A stretch of 64,000 nucleotides of DNA, from contig CAJNOP010000097.1 in NCBI GenBank assembly GCA_905250075.1, positions 124,001 to 188,000 of the forward strand. The letters run 5' to 3'. This document shows positions 34,748-46,972 of the stretch, in pieces. Within the stretch, counting starts at the first letter, position 1; every line of letters starts with the position of its first letter. Source of the DNA: Rotaria sp. Silwood1. Taxonomy: Eukaryota > Rotifera > Eurotatoria > Philodinida > Philodinidae. Both the position numbers and the translations under genes were made by a program. The notes under the pieces were generated by a model. That model had not been told where the DNA came from. It searched no databases and saw only the letters and a program-made list of their open reading frames with translations.

Positions 34748-37700
34748 CATCGGAAAAATCTTCATAACAGAAGTGTTTCTACTGGAATATCTCTCACTCT
34801 TTTCATCTAAGATAAATTGCGACTTATGTTGTCGAACATACAATTATAGTAAGAATAAAGCGCAATATATTCCGATTTACTGACATTGAACTGGTTGTGA
34901 ACAGTACTTTATTTGTCTAGGCAAACACTCATGCAATATATTCATTTAATAAAACAAAATAGAGAGGCAAAAAGGAAATATTGTACTATTGTTAATAGCG
35001 TGAAATGTAAAAGTGGATTACCAGAAAATATTGTCATCTGTGCATTTATACATCCAATGAAAGTTTAAGAAAGACTTGATTATTAAATATTTCACTTTGG
35101 TCCAAACTGTACCTATTCTACCATTAAGTGGTTTCTATTTGCCAATAATCGACAAGATAAACGAACTTAGACAGTATTCTTTGTTTTACAAATATCTATT
35201 TACTTTCCATTGATATGATGAAAACAGAATATTGATCAAGAAAGTGCTGACATTAATGCGGCAATAAAAGAAGTAATCCTTGATTGGTATTTACAAGAAG
35301 AATTATGGTGGTGTATAAGTAGCTTTTTTCTGTTTTGATATAATACACATATCTATCTTTTCATTGCTGTCATCACTTCAATTCAATCAATATTAGTGAA
35401 TCGTACCTATGTTATTGTTGAAAATTGTGTCGTGAATGACAAACGACTGAGTAAATTTCCGATTTTTTGATTTGACTGACAAACAGCGTCAGCGTTTTTG
35501 TTAAAACATTTTTCATTGGTATTCATGGTATCGTCCCTCTTTCGTATCCGTCGAAAACACTCGTTGCCAATCTTGAGGATGGATCGGGCCGATGATATCA
35601 TTAGTGTTACATTTTCCATTCTTGACTCTCGTTCTAATCAATAGATAAATATAAATATCACAAACAACTATCATTACGCTCTCAAAAAATATGCATCTAA
35701 TGGAATGGTAATCGCATAATAAGGAAAAACAAAATTTACTCAAGCAAGTGTGAATTAGGCGGTCAGAATCAAAGTGACTTATTGGCAAAATTTTGAGAAC
35801 ATTCGTATTGGTTGAAACAATCACATAAAACATAGATTCTTCAATTGTTTTCTGACAAAGTATTCGATATAATTCATTTCTTTTCAGTTACGGACGAGAG
35901 CAGTAAGAATTAAAATGCAATAAAATAAAATTGTAATAAAAATCTATCTAGTTGGGAATAACATCACATGCTTTTTTTCTCAGTAGCCATCAATTCATTC
36001 AAATGAATATTTCTACTGTGTTGTTTTCTAAACTTGGTATGTATTGAAATTAATGAGAGATTTTTTCCATTTCACATTACTACTGCTTTTTCAAATGTAA
36101 TTGATCTAACCTCTTCTTATCATGCATCACTGGATATATGAAGCAGAAACCCAGTATGCATGTAGATTTTGTGCGTGATGTGTGAAGATGTGATTGAGAT
36201 GAAGACTTCTATTATGACATCTAAACCCACACGTTACGTGTACAAATACTAGTCCTCTTGAGTATGACTACTTCAAGTATTTTGCCCAAATCTACGAAAC
36301 AGCTTGTAAAAGGTTTTAAAGTCTCATTCATATTTACTATTGAAAAATGTTTATTAAATTTGTTCATGGAGGTTCCAATCAAACCAGAAACATAAATTCG
36401 ATACACTGTTCTGACAAAACGTTCCATTTTGAGAAAACATCATCCTTCTAAGTTCCATATTTAAATAAAATGTCTTTATCAGTGAAATATGTAGTTTGCA
36501 TAAAATAATTGTCCATTTTTATTCATCTAGAATAAACAAATTTATATAGAAAAAGAGCATGAAGCATTTGTATCACACTATGATTTATATATAAGTATTT
36601 CTTCTTCTAGAATGATCTTAACAGAAAATATAGCCAATAACATATTGATTGTGAATCTTTTCAATCATGAATTCAAAAAATGAAATACATAACTTTCAAA
36701 ATTTGCTTTATCAAGAATATGGATTTATATGTTCAATATTAATTGAACATAATACAAAACTATGACGACTAATTGATAATCTCAACTGAAGAATCATTTA
36801 TTGAATAATTACAACACACCAATGAAGAACAATATTTCTAAGATTTAAAATGTAGCACGTACAAACGTGACTTAGATATTCTTGATAAGAAAACAATAAT
36901 AAAATTGAATTGAATTAAATAGACAAAATATTTTATTTGACTTTTCATCATTAAAAATAACGATTCGTTATTCTTGTTTTCTAGTTTGTACAATTTAAAA
37001 AACATAAACAATAAATAACATATGAAATCGAACTATAACTTCACAGTTTATTTCAAATTGAAAGAATCATTTACAACAGATTTAATTGTTCCGGAAAATC
37101 AAGAAAAATCTTTAATAAAACAAATAGTACAAATAAAGATTTCAAATCAACACAATATGGATGTAAGTGTAAACTTTGTTTTCACATATACACTCAAATT
37201 CTTTATTGCCCTTTTGTGCAAAAATTTCAAGTCTGCTAGCATTGATGATTCGTTTTTCCATACGTAAGTTCTGGTTGTTTTTTGCTGAAGCGTTTACTTT
37301 AAAATAATGTGAATAAAAAACATAGCGGTCTTTTGTTTTCTATACCTATTATTACTCAGCTGATAGTATAATAGTTAGTAGTTGATGTAGAAGAGAATGA
37401 AGAGAAGATCCGCATCCATCATGTGACATATATTACTAAGTTTTACAAGAAGAATGTATTATTTTTCAATAATTTTTCATTTCAATTTTATTTCACATCA
37501 GAATATACTGTATTTAACCGTAAATAAAACTTGAATTCAATTTTTCGATTGTATCACCATCATCAATCAACTGATCAATTAAGTGTTTAGTACTCTTAGA
37601 ATGATTTCGTCATGATAGTTAGACCGCAATGGGGACCCCAATAAAAATAAATAGTGGATTTACATGAGATGGTGCATTACTGCACCACATTGACTCTTTT

Positions 37701-38970
37701 TTTGTGCGACCTTGAAGCAACAAACGTAAATAGATTCGATAAGAAAAAAAAGAGAATAACAGTATGCAATATAGGTAGTAAAGAACAAGAGGCAAAGTGA
37801 GCGAAAGGCAAACATACACGACAAATACTTCATTTCTTTTTTTTCTCTCTCGAATGTGAGTTGCCTGCAGTATCGTATCGTAATCACATGTTTTTTTTTC
37901 ACAACATAGCTGCGTCAACCATTGACATTATGGAGGTAAGAGAAAGAAATGGTGTTGCTGTGCGTTTGTCTGATCAATAAAAGTCTTCATCAACATTTTT
38001 CCGTCTTTCTTTTTAGCCTGATAGGCATGATCGCGACTTGACAACTAATCTTTCAGATACTATCGAAATTTTCCTCTAAACAACACTAAGTTAAGATGTA
38101 CGAACATTTTCTTTGCAAAGCATGTGCAAATACAACTACAGTAGTTTTAAAGAAACGTGTGTATTTTTACTACTATGATCCAGCCATCTATACTATACGA
38201 TATATCATACCTAGGTTTGTCATGAAATCATCATGTTTAGTCAAAGTCAGTAGGTAGTGCATGTTTTTCATAAATATGCACAAGTTGTGTCAAAAAACAA
38301 TTAGTTGCTTATTTTAGCCATAGTAAGATATAATACGATCTTGACTATACAAAGTTGTACCTGCGCGATTTTAGAGAATTAGAGGCTGACATTTTTAGAG
38401 TAGATAGATACATCTGATGTAGGAATAAATTGAATATTTCAGCTAAAATAGATGAACCTTTCTGACGATATAGATGTTACAAGTCTAGCTGCTCTGCTGC
38501 ATTTAGACTACCTTCTAGTACAATATTTTTCAGTAAATGTGCATTTCCCTAAAAGACGACTCGAGCTATAACAGAGACATGTTTTACCACAGATAGTGTT
38601 GCCCATGAGCTGTCTTTTCACGGTTATGAAAATGTCTTATCACATAATTTTTAATGTGCTATTTCTGAACAATCTGGCCACATGAAAAGCGCAAATTGGT
38701 CGAATTAGTGTGATCGATCTCTATGAGAGTAGCCTCATTGAATTGAGTTTTAAAACACAATACTTTTATGTACAAGATTTAAGATACCAAAATTACCATA
38801 CAGTACTCACTATAGACATTGGCCATTTGAACGCAAATGTTTACTTCAGGCGACTTAAGTGGAAGTTCACATGCTGAAAACTTCTAAATTGAAAATTTCA
38901 ACTCTTTTTTTTTGCAAATATAGATGAGAAATGGCAAAAGATTCACTTTCTTGAATCTTATTGAAAGATA
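34748..38970. other. Intergenic, a few exon-like pieces
   Basis: No gene can be assembled. Exon-like open stretches include about 35228-35320 (+, QESADINAAIKEVILDWYLQ), 36535-36690 (+, EKEHEAFVSHYDLYISISSS) and 37022-37267 (+, starting MKSNYNFTVYFKLKESF). None has a recognised family. They may be exons of one unrecognised gene or fragments of decayed genes. Confidence 0.35.
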
Positions 38971-39078
38971 GAGTGTGAGTGTGGGGTGTATGTGTATTTG
39001 TGTTGGTGATTATTCGCTCATCTTAAAATAACAGCCACAACCACAACAATACTCCATAGCCACACACCCACTCCCTAG
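38971..39078. repeat. GT-rich / CA-rich inverted block with TGTGGGG
   Basis: The left half is GT-rich (GAGTGTGAGTGTGGGGTGTA). After an AT-rich centre, the right half is CA-rich (AGCCACACACCCACTCCCTA), its approximate reverse complement. The layout is the same as at 32804-32897 and 51828-52182. Confidence 0.65.
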
Positions 39079-39349
39079 ATTCTGAAAGAACTGGTTTAGT
39101 TTTTTTTACACAAAGGTTCTGAAACTATATTAGCTACTTCTGTGTTTTAATGGTTATCAATTTATATTTTATAGATATTCTGTTTATATATTCGCACTGA
39201 TGAAGATTTTTCCGGCAAATGGTTTTCGAATCGAAATCTGTCTGATCGTTTGGTGGTGATCTATCATGATTATCGCAGAACTGACCAGTTGACTGGTTCG
39301 CACGAATGTTGTGCTGACCTAAATAGCAAAGCAACAATTTCAATATTCT

Positions 39350-40330
39350 GAATCGGGGATCGTTATGGCTCCTTACTCTAAGTGAACCAAGCCTTAGACA
39401 ACATCCCTTTTTTGTTTTGCTTTTCGCCCAACCCCAGCCTAAGACTTGACCTCAACCTGAGATATGTTTTTCAAATGTTTTTGATGCCCAATCCTCATAC
39501 TCAGCCTTTTCCCAAAGTTCCTACTCAATAATTGTTTTTCGATCTCATTTTTTTTTCTTCTCTTGATGAAGACTATTGCCCAACTGTACGCTGCCTGAGC
39601 TGCCTCCATAACGATCCCTGCTCTGGATATTATCATGTAGTTTTGCTCATTTACCACTTCGTTAATCATACAACAATTAAACTAAATCCACGGCCCATAT
39701 TGGAAATCACAATCATCTACTTTTGTTGTGCAATCAAATATTCGTCAATGTTCTAAAATAACCCTGATGCACACGTTCATGATCACAATAATCAGATCGT
39801 ATTCTGATTCATATCCAATTATCTGGCTGAGTCAATGCGTACCTTCAATGAAAATTATCAATCAAGACGCCACGAGTGTTCCATAGCACAGAATTCCACT
39901 CAAGATTTAAGGCTTAGATGATTTTGAGAATTTCCCAACTGACTTAAGTCTAATATTCGTCCTATTTCTCAGCTTTTTCTTCGAAAACTCCCATAGACCT
40001 CAGAACACCCCCAAAGCATGTACCAACAGCCTGATTCTTCATCCCTCTGACTAAGATCTCCAATTCACTCCCAACTGTATCTGAATTCCTAAGTATAATA
40101 GTTTACCCAATAGAAGTACTACTCCCACTTTTCGCAAAGACGTTTTTACAGCAAATCCAATTCCTGATTATCTCCTCTGACCCATGCTCATACAAAATAG
40201 TTCAATGTTGAACATGAAAGTCTACCCAAGTGACAAAGAGAATTTCCCTTACCCATTATTAAAAACTATTTTTTTATTTTACTGTTGTACTTCAAGCCCA
40301 AGCCTATAGAAAGCAATGCCCTAGTCCCCA
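39350..40330. repeat. Pyrimidine-rich degenerate repeat region
   Basis: The plus strand is unusually rich in CCCAA/CCTCA/CCCC motifs (CGCCCAACCCCAGCCTAAGA, GCCCAATCCTCATACTCAGC, CCCAAGCCTATAGAAAGC). The spacing is irregular and there is no lasting ORF. It looks like an old decayed satellite or a low-complexity 5' part of the downstream gene. Confidence 0.5.
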
Positions 40331-40416
40331 TGACCAAACAGAAACTACCAGACACTTCAGCTTTAGAAGTTCTTCAAAAATTTGCAACCATTCAATAAAA
40401 TGTTATTTCTCTATAG

Positions 40417-42963
40417 GTCGGCATCTGAAACTTCAGATTTGATCCCTTCTGATACACCGATTCTTTCAAAAAGACCAGATAAGTCATCTAGTAAATACAT
40501 CAAAGACGTCACAATTCATTTGACTGACTATTGATTTTTATTAGACACGTCGGCCGAGCAAAGTCCAGATCCAGTAACGCGTTTAACAGAACACGTGAAA
40601 CTCGTTAAAGTAAAATCAACGTTATGATTAAAATATCTACCGATGTCTCGATGATTGTTGTTGCTTAGTATCAAACTCCAAGTAAACGAATCGTTGTGGA
40701 GTCTTCATCCATTTGTTGCAACGATCTCCATGGTCTCAGCCTTCAATGTATCGATGGAAACTTTGTCGAAACAGGTAGGTCAATAGTATTGTCTTTTCTT
40801 AAGCTATTAATAAAGAAATCTTATAAATTGTTATTACCTAAAAGTTTAATATTCGACAGAAAAAAATAGCTTCGTAGAATGACAAATTTGAAAGCGTCCA
40901 TTTTCCTGCATACTTCATGGTTGAATCTTTTTTATCGAGAAGGATAACAGTGACATACAACCACATCTATTTTTGCTTTTTTTCTAGGTACATTTCTGCC
41001 AAACAAGACTTTCCAACGAAATATCAACGTTCTCATCGCCTCTCTCAATGTAACGTTGCCATCGAATGGATTGGATAAATATACAAATGTTAAAATTGAA
41101 ACGTTCACTGATGAATGTGTCTGTATTGCGAAAATATTATCAGTTAAAGATAAATTAATTTATGTTGTTGCACCAATCACACTGGGTGATTTCGTTGTAC
41201 CGTTAATACATAATCACAGATGTGTTGAAAATATTTACATATATCAAGATTCTACTGATGAAGAATCGACTGATTGGATTCAAGAATATTCAAAAATTCG
41301 TGGTAATGGATCTTCCATTGATCTATTAACAAAGCAAATTATAGAAGACATTGATTCTATTATGAAACGTCCATCACGCTGGTCAAGATCTAAAACATTA
41401 TTGGCCGCATTATGTTCTCAAACAAATCAAACTGACCCATTAGTTTCTATAGAACTTACGTTCAAAGATGATTTAAACACAATATGTATTTTCATATTAT
41501 TTCTCGGTTCACGTCGACCATTTCAGCTGTTGCATAGTAATATTAAAATATACGAGTTTTATGATGTTGAACAATGTATTCAAGCAGTTCAAAATAACAG
41601 TTCAATTCACATTTATCTGATTATTTCAATGAATGAGTTCCAGGATATTCGATCTTTAGTTGAACTCGATCCTATCCATGCAGTTTATATTGTGACCGAT
41701 CTCGAATCGAATGAAATAATCGAGGCAATGTCAACTTATTCGAAATTGAGTGGTATATTTGTTCTCAATGAAGACCTACTAGATCAACTCATCACAGACA
41801 TTTGTTTCTATCGTCAAATTCGATTTCGTTTGCCAAATATGAACATTTTTAAACTTGAGTCAAATATTCTCGATAAACTTAACGAACGTCAAGTAGACTT
41901 TTTGTGCTTTCAACTATTTAGTGGCATACTATCGGAGTTACCAAATCAATCGATCAGAACTGATGATAGTAATACCCAGAATGATGGTCACCTTCTTAGT
42001 CATTTAATTGAAGCAAACACAAAGATCAATTATCTTTTCAAAGACTTCAAGTCTTCTACATTACAAAATTCGGCAACAACTTTGAAAGAAATCAATCAAC
42101 GAATTTTATCCTTAGCAGAAGATATCAATCTATCTTCTGATACCGTCTATCGAGCTCAAATAGTATCAGAGACAGATTTAAAAATGTTACAAGATAATTC
42201 AAATAACCTACTCGCTATACAAACATTCGTTTTAGCTTCACGTTCGTTTCAATCTGTAGTAGATATTTGTCGTCGAGCAATCGATAATCAACTTACTGTA
42301 GTTCTCTTTGAGCTGAAATTGTCTGATAAAATTTCGGTGGCACAATTAAATTCGGATACGTTGGCTTTTAGTCTTGGTACTCTCTTTCGAATAGTTTCAA
42401 CTGATGCAGAACCCAGCGGTGTTTGGCGTGCACAATTGGAGCCTGCTGATGGTGCAATGCAACGTATTAGAAATCAACTTCGAATTGAGATTGGTGGTCA
42501 TCTTACATGGTTGACATTCGGCAACTATTTGACTGCTTTGAAACGATGCGATGCAGCTAAGAATTACTACGAATATCTTTTACTCGTACTTCCATCGGAT
42601 CATCCAAGTCTTGCTTTTATTTACGACAACATGGGTTTGATGTATTCGGAAATGTCCGATAATGAAAGAGCATTAACATTATTTAATCAAGCATCCGAAT
42701 TCGACGTTGCCAATCTATCCATGCCAGTTAAACAGACAAAAGTATCAACTACGGATCTATCGTGTCCAGAATCTTCTTCTATTGACAAAATGACAATATT
42801 CAACAAAATAGCAGAAATCAAATGTTGTGAAGGAGATTATCAAGCAGCACTTGGCTATTATCGTCAAGCACTTCATGTTGCAACAGATTCAGCATCATTG
42901 CAGTTTTATCAAACGAAAATTGAAGAACTTTTATCTATAAAAGATAATGTTTGTTCGGACTAA
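40417..42963 (+). CDS. ART/TPR paralogue with degenerate catalytic site
   Basis: Exons 40417-40490, 40545-40609, 40669-40774 and 40988-42963 join with consistent phases; introns are 54, 59 and 213 nt. The first exon starts inside a codon, so more lies upstream. The first three exons give a Ser/Pro/Thr-rich leader. The long exon holds two successive receiver-like domains (NINVLIASLNVTLPSNGLDK; then FILFLGSRRPFQLLHSNIKI and HAVYIVTDLESNEIIEAM), where the 27.5-kb paralogue has one. An ART fold follows, with the first Arg kept (VYRAQIVS), the Ser-Thr-Ser strand changed (TFVLASRSF) and both ExE glutamates replaced by Ser and Thr (NSDTLAFSLGTLFRI). Two TPRs close the protein. It is probably a pseudoenzyme or ligand-binding relative, 183 bp upstream of an intact paralogue. 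The target is unknown. Confidence 0.85.
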
Positions 42964-43145
42964 TAGCTATCTCTAATAATTAAAATTTTTGTTCGTTTTT
43001 TGTTTGCATTCATATGTTCTATCTTTTTGTAGATATAGTCATCCAGTAGATTGTTCCATTACTTTATTTCAGCTAAGTTGAAGCATATTCAAGACTTGCT
43101 TAAAACAAAATTTCAGGTATTCGGATAATTCATTTTGAAGCATCA

Positions 43146-44996
43146 ATGGTACTAACCAATCATTCGTCTACCACTCGAAATTTAATGGCCATTTGGTATT
43201 ATCACAAAAATGTCCCATCTGATGTTCTGCGTCAAATGAAGATATATCTTCGCAAAAACTTTAGTTATTCATGTATCTTCAATAGCATAAAAGATTTGAG
43301 TACTTATCTTACTAGTGACCTCGTTATTAAACGCATAGTATTTATCATAAGTAGTGATGATGCACAAGAAGCAAAAGCAGTAGATCGTCTAGTTAAACGA
43401 CGTGGCCAATTTCGGGGACTATATCGGTTAGAACTTGGAAAAAATACTTTATCGAAATCTTTAAATAATAAAGAAGTGCGTTTCATAATTGAGAAAATGG
43501 CCAATGAAATTATTAATGACCTTCAAAAAAATCAACAGCCAGCCGAGAGTTCTGAACATACGAACGACGATAAAGAAAATATGTCAGATGAGCCAATACC
43601 CGTATTCAATACCTTCAAGTCAGTTTCTCCACAGACAACATTTTGTAATTTGAGCAACGAATCACTCAAATTCCTTCTGTTTCAAGCCTTAACTGAAATA
43701 ATGATACGCATCGAATACAATGAGGAAGATTTTGAGCGAATGTGGAATCTTTGCCATCAAGAATACATAATGGATGAAATCGAGGCGAAGAAAATTAGAA
43801 CGTTTGCTAAAGAATACAAACCAGAGAAAGCAATCAATTATTATACTCAAAGCTCGTGTTTCTTTAGGCTCGTTAATCAAGCTTTTCGAGTTGAAGACAT
43901 TGATAGTATGTTTCGCTTTGGTTGTTACATAGCCGATCTACATAACCAAATTGAAAAACTTGGTCAAGAACAACGAAAAATTGAAAGTAAAAATGACAAA
44001 ACATATTATCGAGGTAAACGATATTCAATCGATGTCATACAACAATTCAAGGATAGCATCGGACATTTAATCGCTTTAAATGGACTTCTTTCGACAACTG
44101 AAAATTACATTACTTCTACAGTATTTGCTGGTATGGGAGAAACTCAAGACGCTTATCAAAGCGTGATATTTGAGTTCAACGTTGATTCTAGAATGACAAA
44201 TTTAATCAGACCCTATGCAAATATAAACGGTCGTAGTGCGTGTCAAGACGAGGAAGAAGTTCTTTTCTTCATGGGTTTTGTTTGGAAGATCGAATCAATG
44301 AAAAAAATTGGTACTAATGATTGGTATATTGTACTTCAATCATGTACAGACTATGACCCTGACCTGATCACATATATTGAACAAGCAAGATGTCACTGCA
44401 CATATATTACTGTTGGAAATATCTTGCAAGAGCTGGGGGATCATACCAGTGCAACAAACTTTTATCAACGTATGCTTTTGAATGAAACTCTTTCAGATGA
44501 AACTCGTGTTAATTTCTATTTTAATATGGCCGCATTGGCCGAGGATCAGGGTAGATATTTTGACGCGGTAAATTATCTTATCCAAGCAAAAAACTTGATT
44601 AAATCGACAGTATCAGAAAACAACGAAGTACTAGCTCAACCAAAACCTCTTTTTGCAGACAATATTGTTCCCTCTCAACTAAATCTCTTCAATAATATGG
44701 CTCGAGCATATATGAAAGCTGGAAAATATCCATCTGCTAAAAAGTGTTTTGAAGACGCCCTTCAACAAAACGGCTCGGATATTCAACGCGCCACTGTATT
44801 AAACAACTATGGCCTGCTTGAATATACATGTCGAAATATTCAACAAGCCGAGAAGTATTTCCAGCAAGCAGTTGAGTTAGCTAAAAACGATGCATGTGGT
44901 CCCGAATTCAAACGCAATCTGGATATAGTCAGTAAACACATTCCTAAAGACACTGAAACAACTGATGCAGAACGGAAATCTGAGCAGACGTGTTAA
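43146..44996 (+). CDS. ADP-ribosyltransferase with TPRs, signature intact
   Basis: Single exon, 616 residues, ATG start. Residues 12-125 are the receiver-like domain shared with its two paralogues (NLMAIWYYHKNVPSDVLRQM; VIKRIVFIISSDD). Residues 280-395 are the ADP-ribosyltransferase domain with R289 (TYYRGKRYS), S316-T317-T318 (NGLLSTTEN) and E369/E371 (DEEEVLFFMGF), so the R-S-ExE triad is complete. TPR-type helices follow from about residue 415 (NILQELGDHTSATNFYQRML; FNNMARAYMKAGKYPSAKKC; LNNYGLLEYTCRNIQQAEKY). The linker between the first two domains (about 128-160) is acidic and probably disordered. It lies in tandem behind the degenerate paralogue, so local duplication followed by divergence is the simple reading. 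It is expected to transfer ADP-ribose from NAD+ to a protein side chain. Confidence 0.9.
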   Translation: MVLTNHSSTTRNLMAIWYYHKNVPSDVLRQMKIYLRKNFSYSCIFNSIKDLSTYLTSDLVIKRIVFIISSDDAQEAKAVDRLVKRRGQFRGLYRLELGKNTLSKSLNNKEVRFIIEKMANEIINDLQKNQQPAESSEHTNDDKENMSDEPIPVFNTFKSVSPQTTFCNLSNESLKFLLFQALTEIMIRIEYNEEDFERMWNLCHQEYIMDEIEAKKIRTFAKEYKPEKAINYYTQSSCFFRLVNQAFRVEDIDSMFRFGCYIADLHNQIEKLGQEQRKIESKNDKTYYRGKRYSIDVIQQFKDSIGHLIALNGLLSTTENYITSTVFAGMGETQDAYQSVIFEFNVDSRMTNLIRPYANINGRSACQDEEEVLFFMGFVWKIESMKKIGTNDWYIVLQSCTDYDPDLITYIEQARCHCTYITVGNILQELGDHTSATNFYQRMLLNETLSDETRVNFYFNMAALAEDQGRYFDAVNYLIQAKNLIKSTVSENNEVLAQPKPLFADNIVPSQLNLFNNMARAYMKAGKYPSAKKCFEDALQQNGSDIQRATVLNNYGLLEYTCRNIQQAEKYFQQAVELAKNDACGPEFKRNLDIVSKHIPKDTETTDAERKSEQTC

Positions 44997-45187
44997 GTAC
45001 GCGTTTTAACTTCTTGTTGCGAATCTAATTGTTGAATAGATATTAATTTATCTAATATAATAAAATAGTGCAACTTACCATCATATTGAAATATCAATGA
45101 TGAATTTTTGTATCCTCTATCCAACTGGTGAAATGTTTTACACACTGGTTCTATTGCATTCTCCAAAACTTCTTGCAATGGCTTGGC
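44993..45187 (-). CDS. Exon-like fragment converging on the ART gene
   Basis: An open minus-strand stretch (KPLQEVLENAIEPVCKTFHQ, then LDRGYKNSSLIFQYDG) ends at a TAA that overlaps the TAA of the plus-strand ART/TPR gene through a shared TTAA. The composition is protein-like, and an acceptor-like CTGAATAG precedes it. A GTAAGT inside it could be a donor. No family is recognised, and it could be a chance frame. Confidence 0.3.
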   Translation of the reverse strand, partial: AKPLQEVLENAIEPVCKTFHQLDRGYKNSSLIFQYDGKLHYFIILDKLISIQQLDSQQEVKTRT

Positions 45188-46972
45188 CTATTCAGTGCTT
45201 TATGTGGAGTATTCATGTAAGGCAAGAAGGAATGCACACCCTTGGAGTTCGTTGCTCCCGACTTGTCAGCTAATGATCAATTCCTTTTGTATTTTGGCGG
45301 TTCTTTCCTCTTTCTCACGATCCACAATAATTACTAAAAAGAAAAAAAATCGGAGGCTATAGGAATTTTCGCAGTTTATCCAACCATATCCTTTTCATGT
45401 AAGAAACTCCTCGTCTTTTTCTTTATGATTCTTCCGATGTCAGTATGTTGTGTTGATAAACCAATGCTCATCTTCGTCAACACAATGAATCTTGTACCGT
45501 CTCTGATTTGAATTCATGTATACGTTACCTTCAGTTTTGACTTTACGTCGTTATTTATGCATACAAAACAGACTAGCTACGAAGTCAAATTTAGATAAGT
45601 GTATATTGCAAGACATCTAACTTTATGTAAATATATAGTGTTTAGTAACTGTCTGCCACAGGATCAAGAGTAAAGGATTAAAGTCTAGTTCTGGCAGATG
45701 CTCCCAAAACATTGTAGAATCTTCTAGAAAATGCTAGGAATACATTTTGCACTCATGGCATTCTATAGAAAGAAGCATATGGTGTGAAGTGTGGGTGTCG
45801 GTATTGGTTTGCTGCATATCGAGTCGTCTCGCAGTTATCTCTCAAGTGAAAGATTCCAATTGAAGCATTTTCTCGAAGTTCAAGGATTTCGACATGTCTA
45901 ATCCAATACAAAGAATTTATTTTGATGACTAAAACAATGCACATAACAGACAACAATAAATTTAGTTCGATCAACTGAACCATTACTCTGACATTCAATT
46001 CGACTAAAAATGCTGTCTTCTCTCATTGAATAAATTGGAAATGCTTGATTTCTTTTTTCCTTAAGCAACTTGATCGAATCGTACTGGTAGTACTTTTAGT
46101 CGAAGGAACATGTTAATGAATAAATGCACGATTTTCTCTTTCATGTAATACAATTGAAAATTTCTTCGTGTGTCGACTGATTGAGACACCTATGATCTAC
46201 ACTCTCATAGGAATGAAATTGAGTTTCTATTTGCCAATCATTATTCGCTTAGAACAAGAGAAAAAAGATTTTCTTTACATATGACACATTAGTGCGATGC
46301 CTTGGACATATGACTCATGGCTTCTAGAACAGATTTCAAAGTGACTGATGCATTTTGGTTATTATTATCGAACAATTAATTATTTCGGGATATAATATAT
46401 CAAACGATTGAGAACTCTATTCTGATACTGAACATATTGTCTCTAGTTTGGCGCGAGTGTTTCAGAGGTGTGTTTGAAGCAAATTAATTTTCGATATTAT
46501 CGACCTCTATATTTTTTACACATTATTGGTGTAACAAATGAATGAAGCTTTTAGCGTTGTCCATTATTCCATTCTAGTTCTCTTCGTTACTACGGGAACA
46601 GTCTTCTCAGTGATGGATATTTAAGAGAAAAAGCATTTTCCGCAAACAAGATCAGTGTTACTTTGCTTCTTATCTTATACTATTTTAGAATAAGTTAGAA
46701 TGCTTTTAATATTTCCATTGCCTGATTTTCACCAATAGATGTCAATAGTGAGAAGTGTATCTGCTATTCATAGGCCTAACGAAACGACTTTTTTTCTCAG
46801 AGAGAGTACACTTTATCGAGTGGGAAAAAGTTTCGTAGTCGACGTTAATGTATTCGTCGTCAGTCATTTACAGTTATATTTTTCTTCGTGAGCCACGACT
46901 CGAGATGAAAATTACACATTGAAGAATTTCATTTTTATTTTCGAAAAGTTCCATTTTTTTCCAACAACGTGT
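45188..46972. other. Intergenic, nothing recognised
   Basis: AT-rich DNA. It should hold the promoter and 5' UTR of the ten-exon gene starting at 46973. No element is recognised. Confidence 0.45.
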
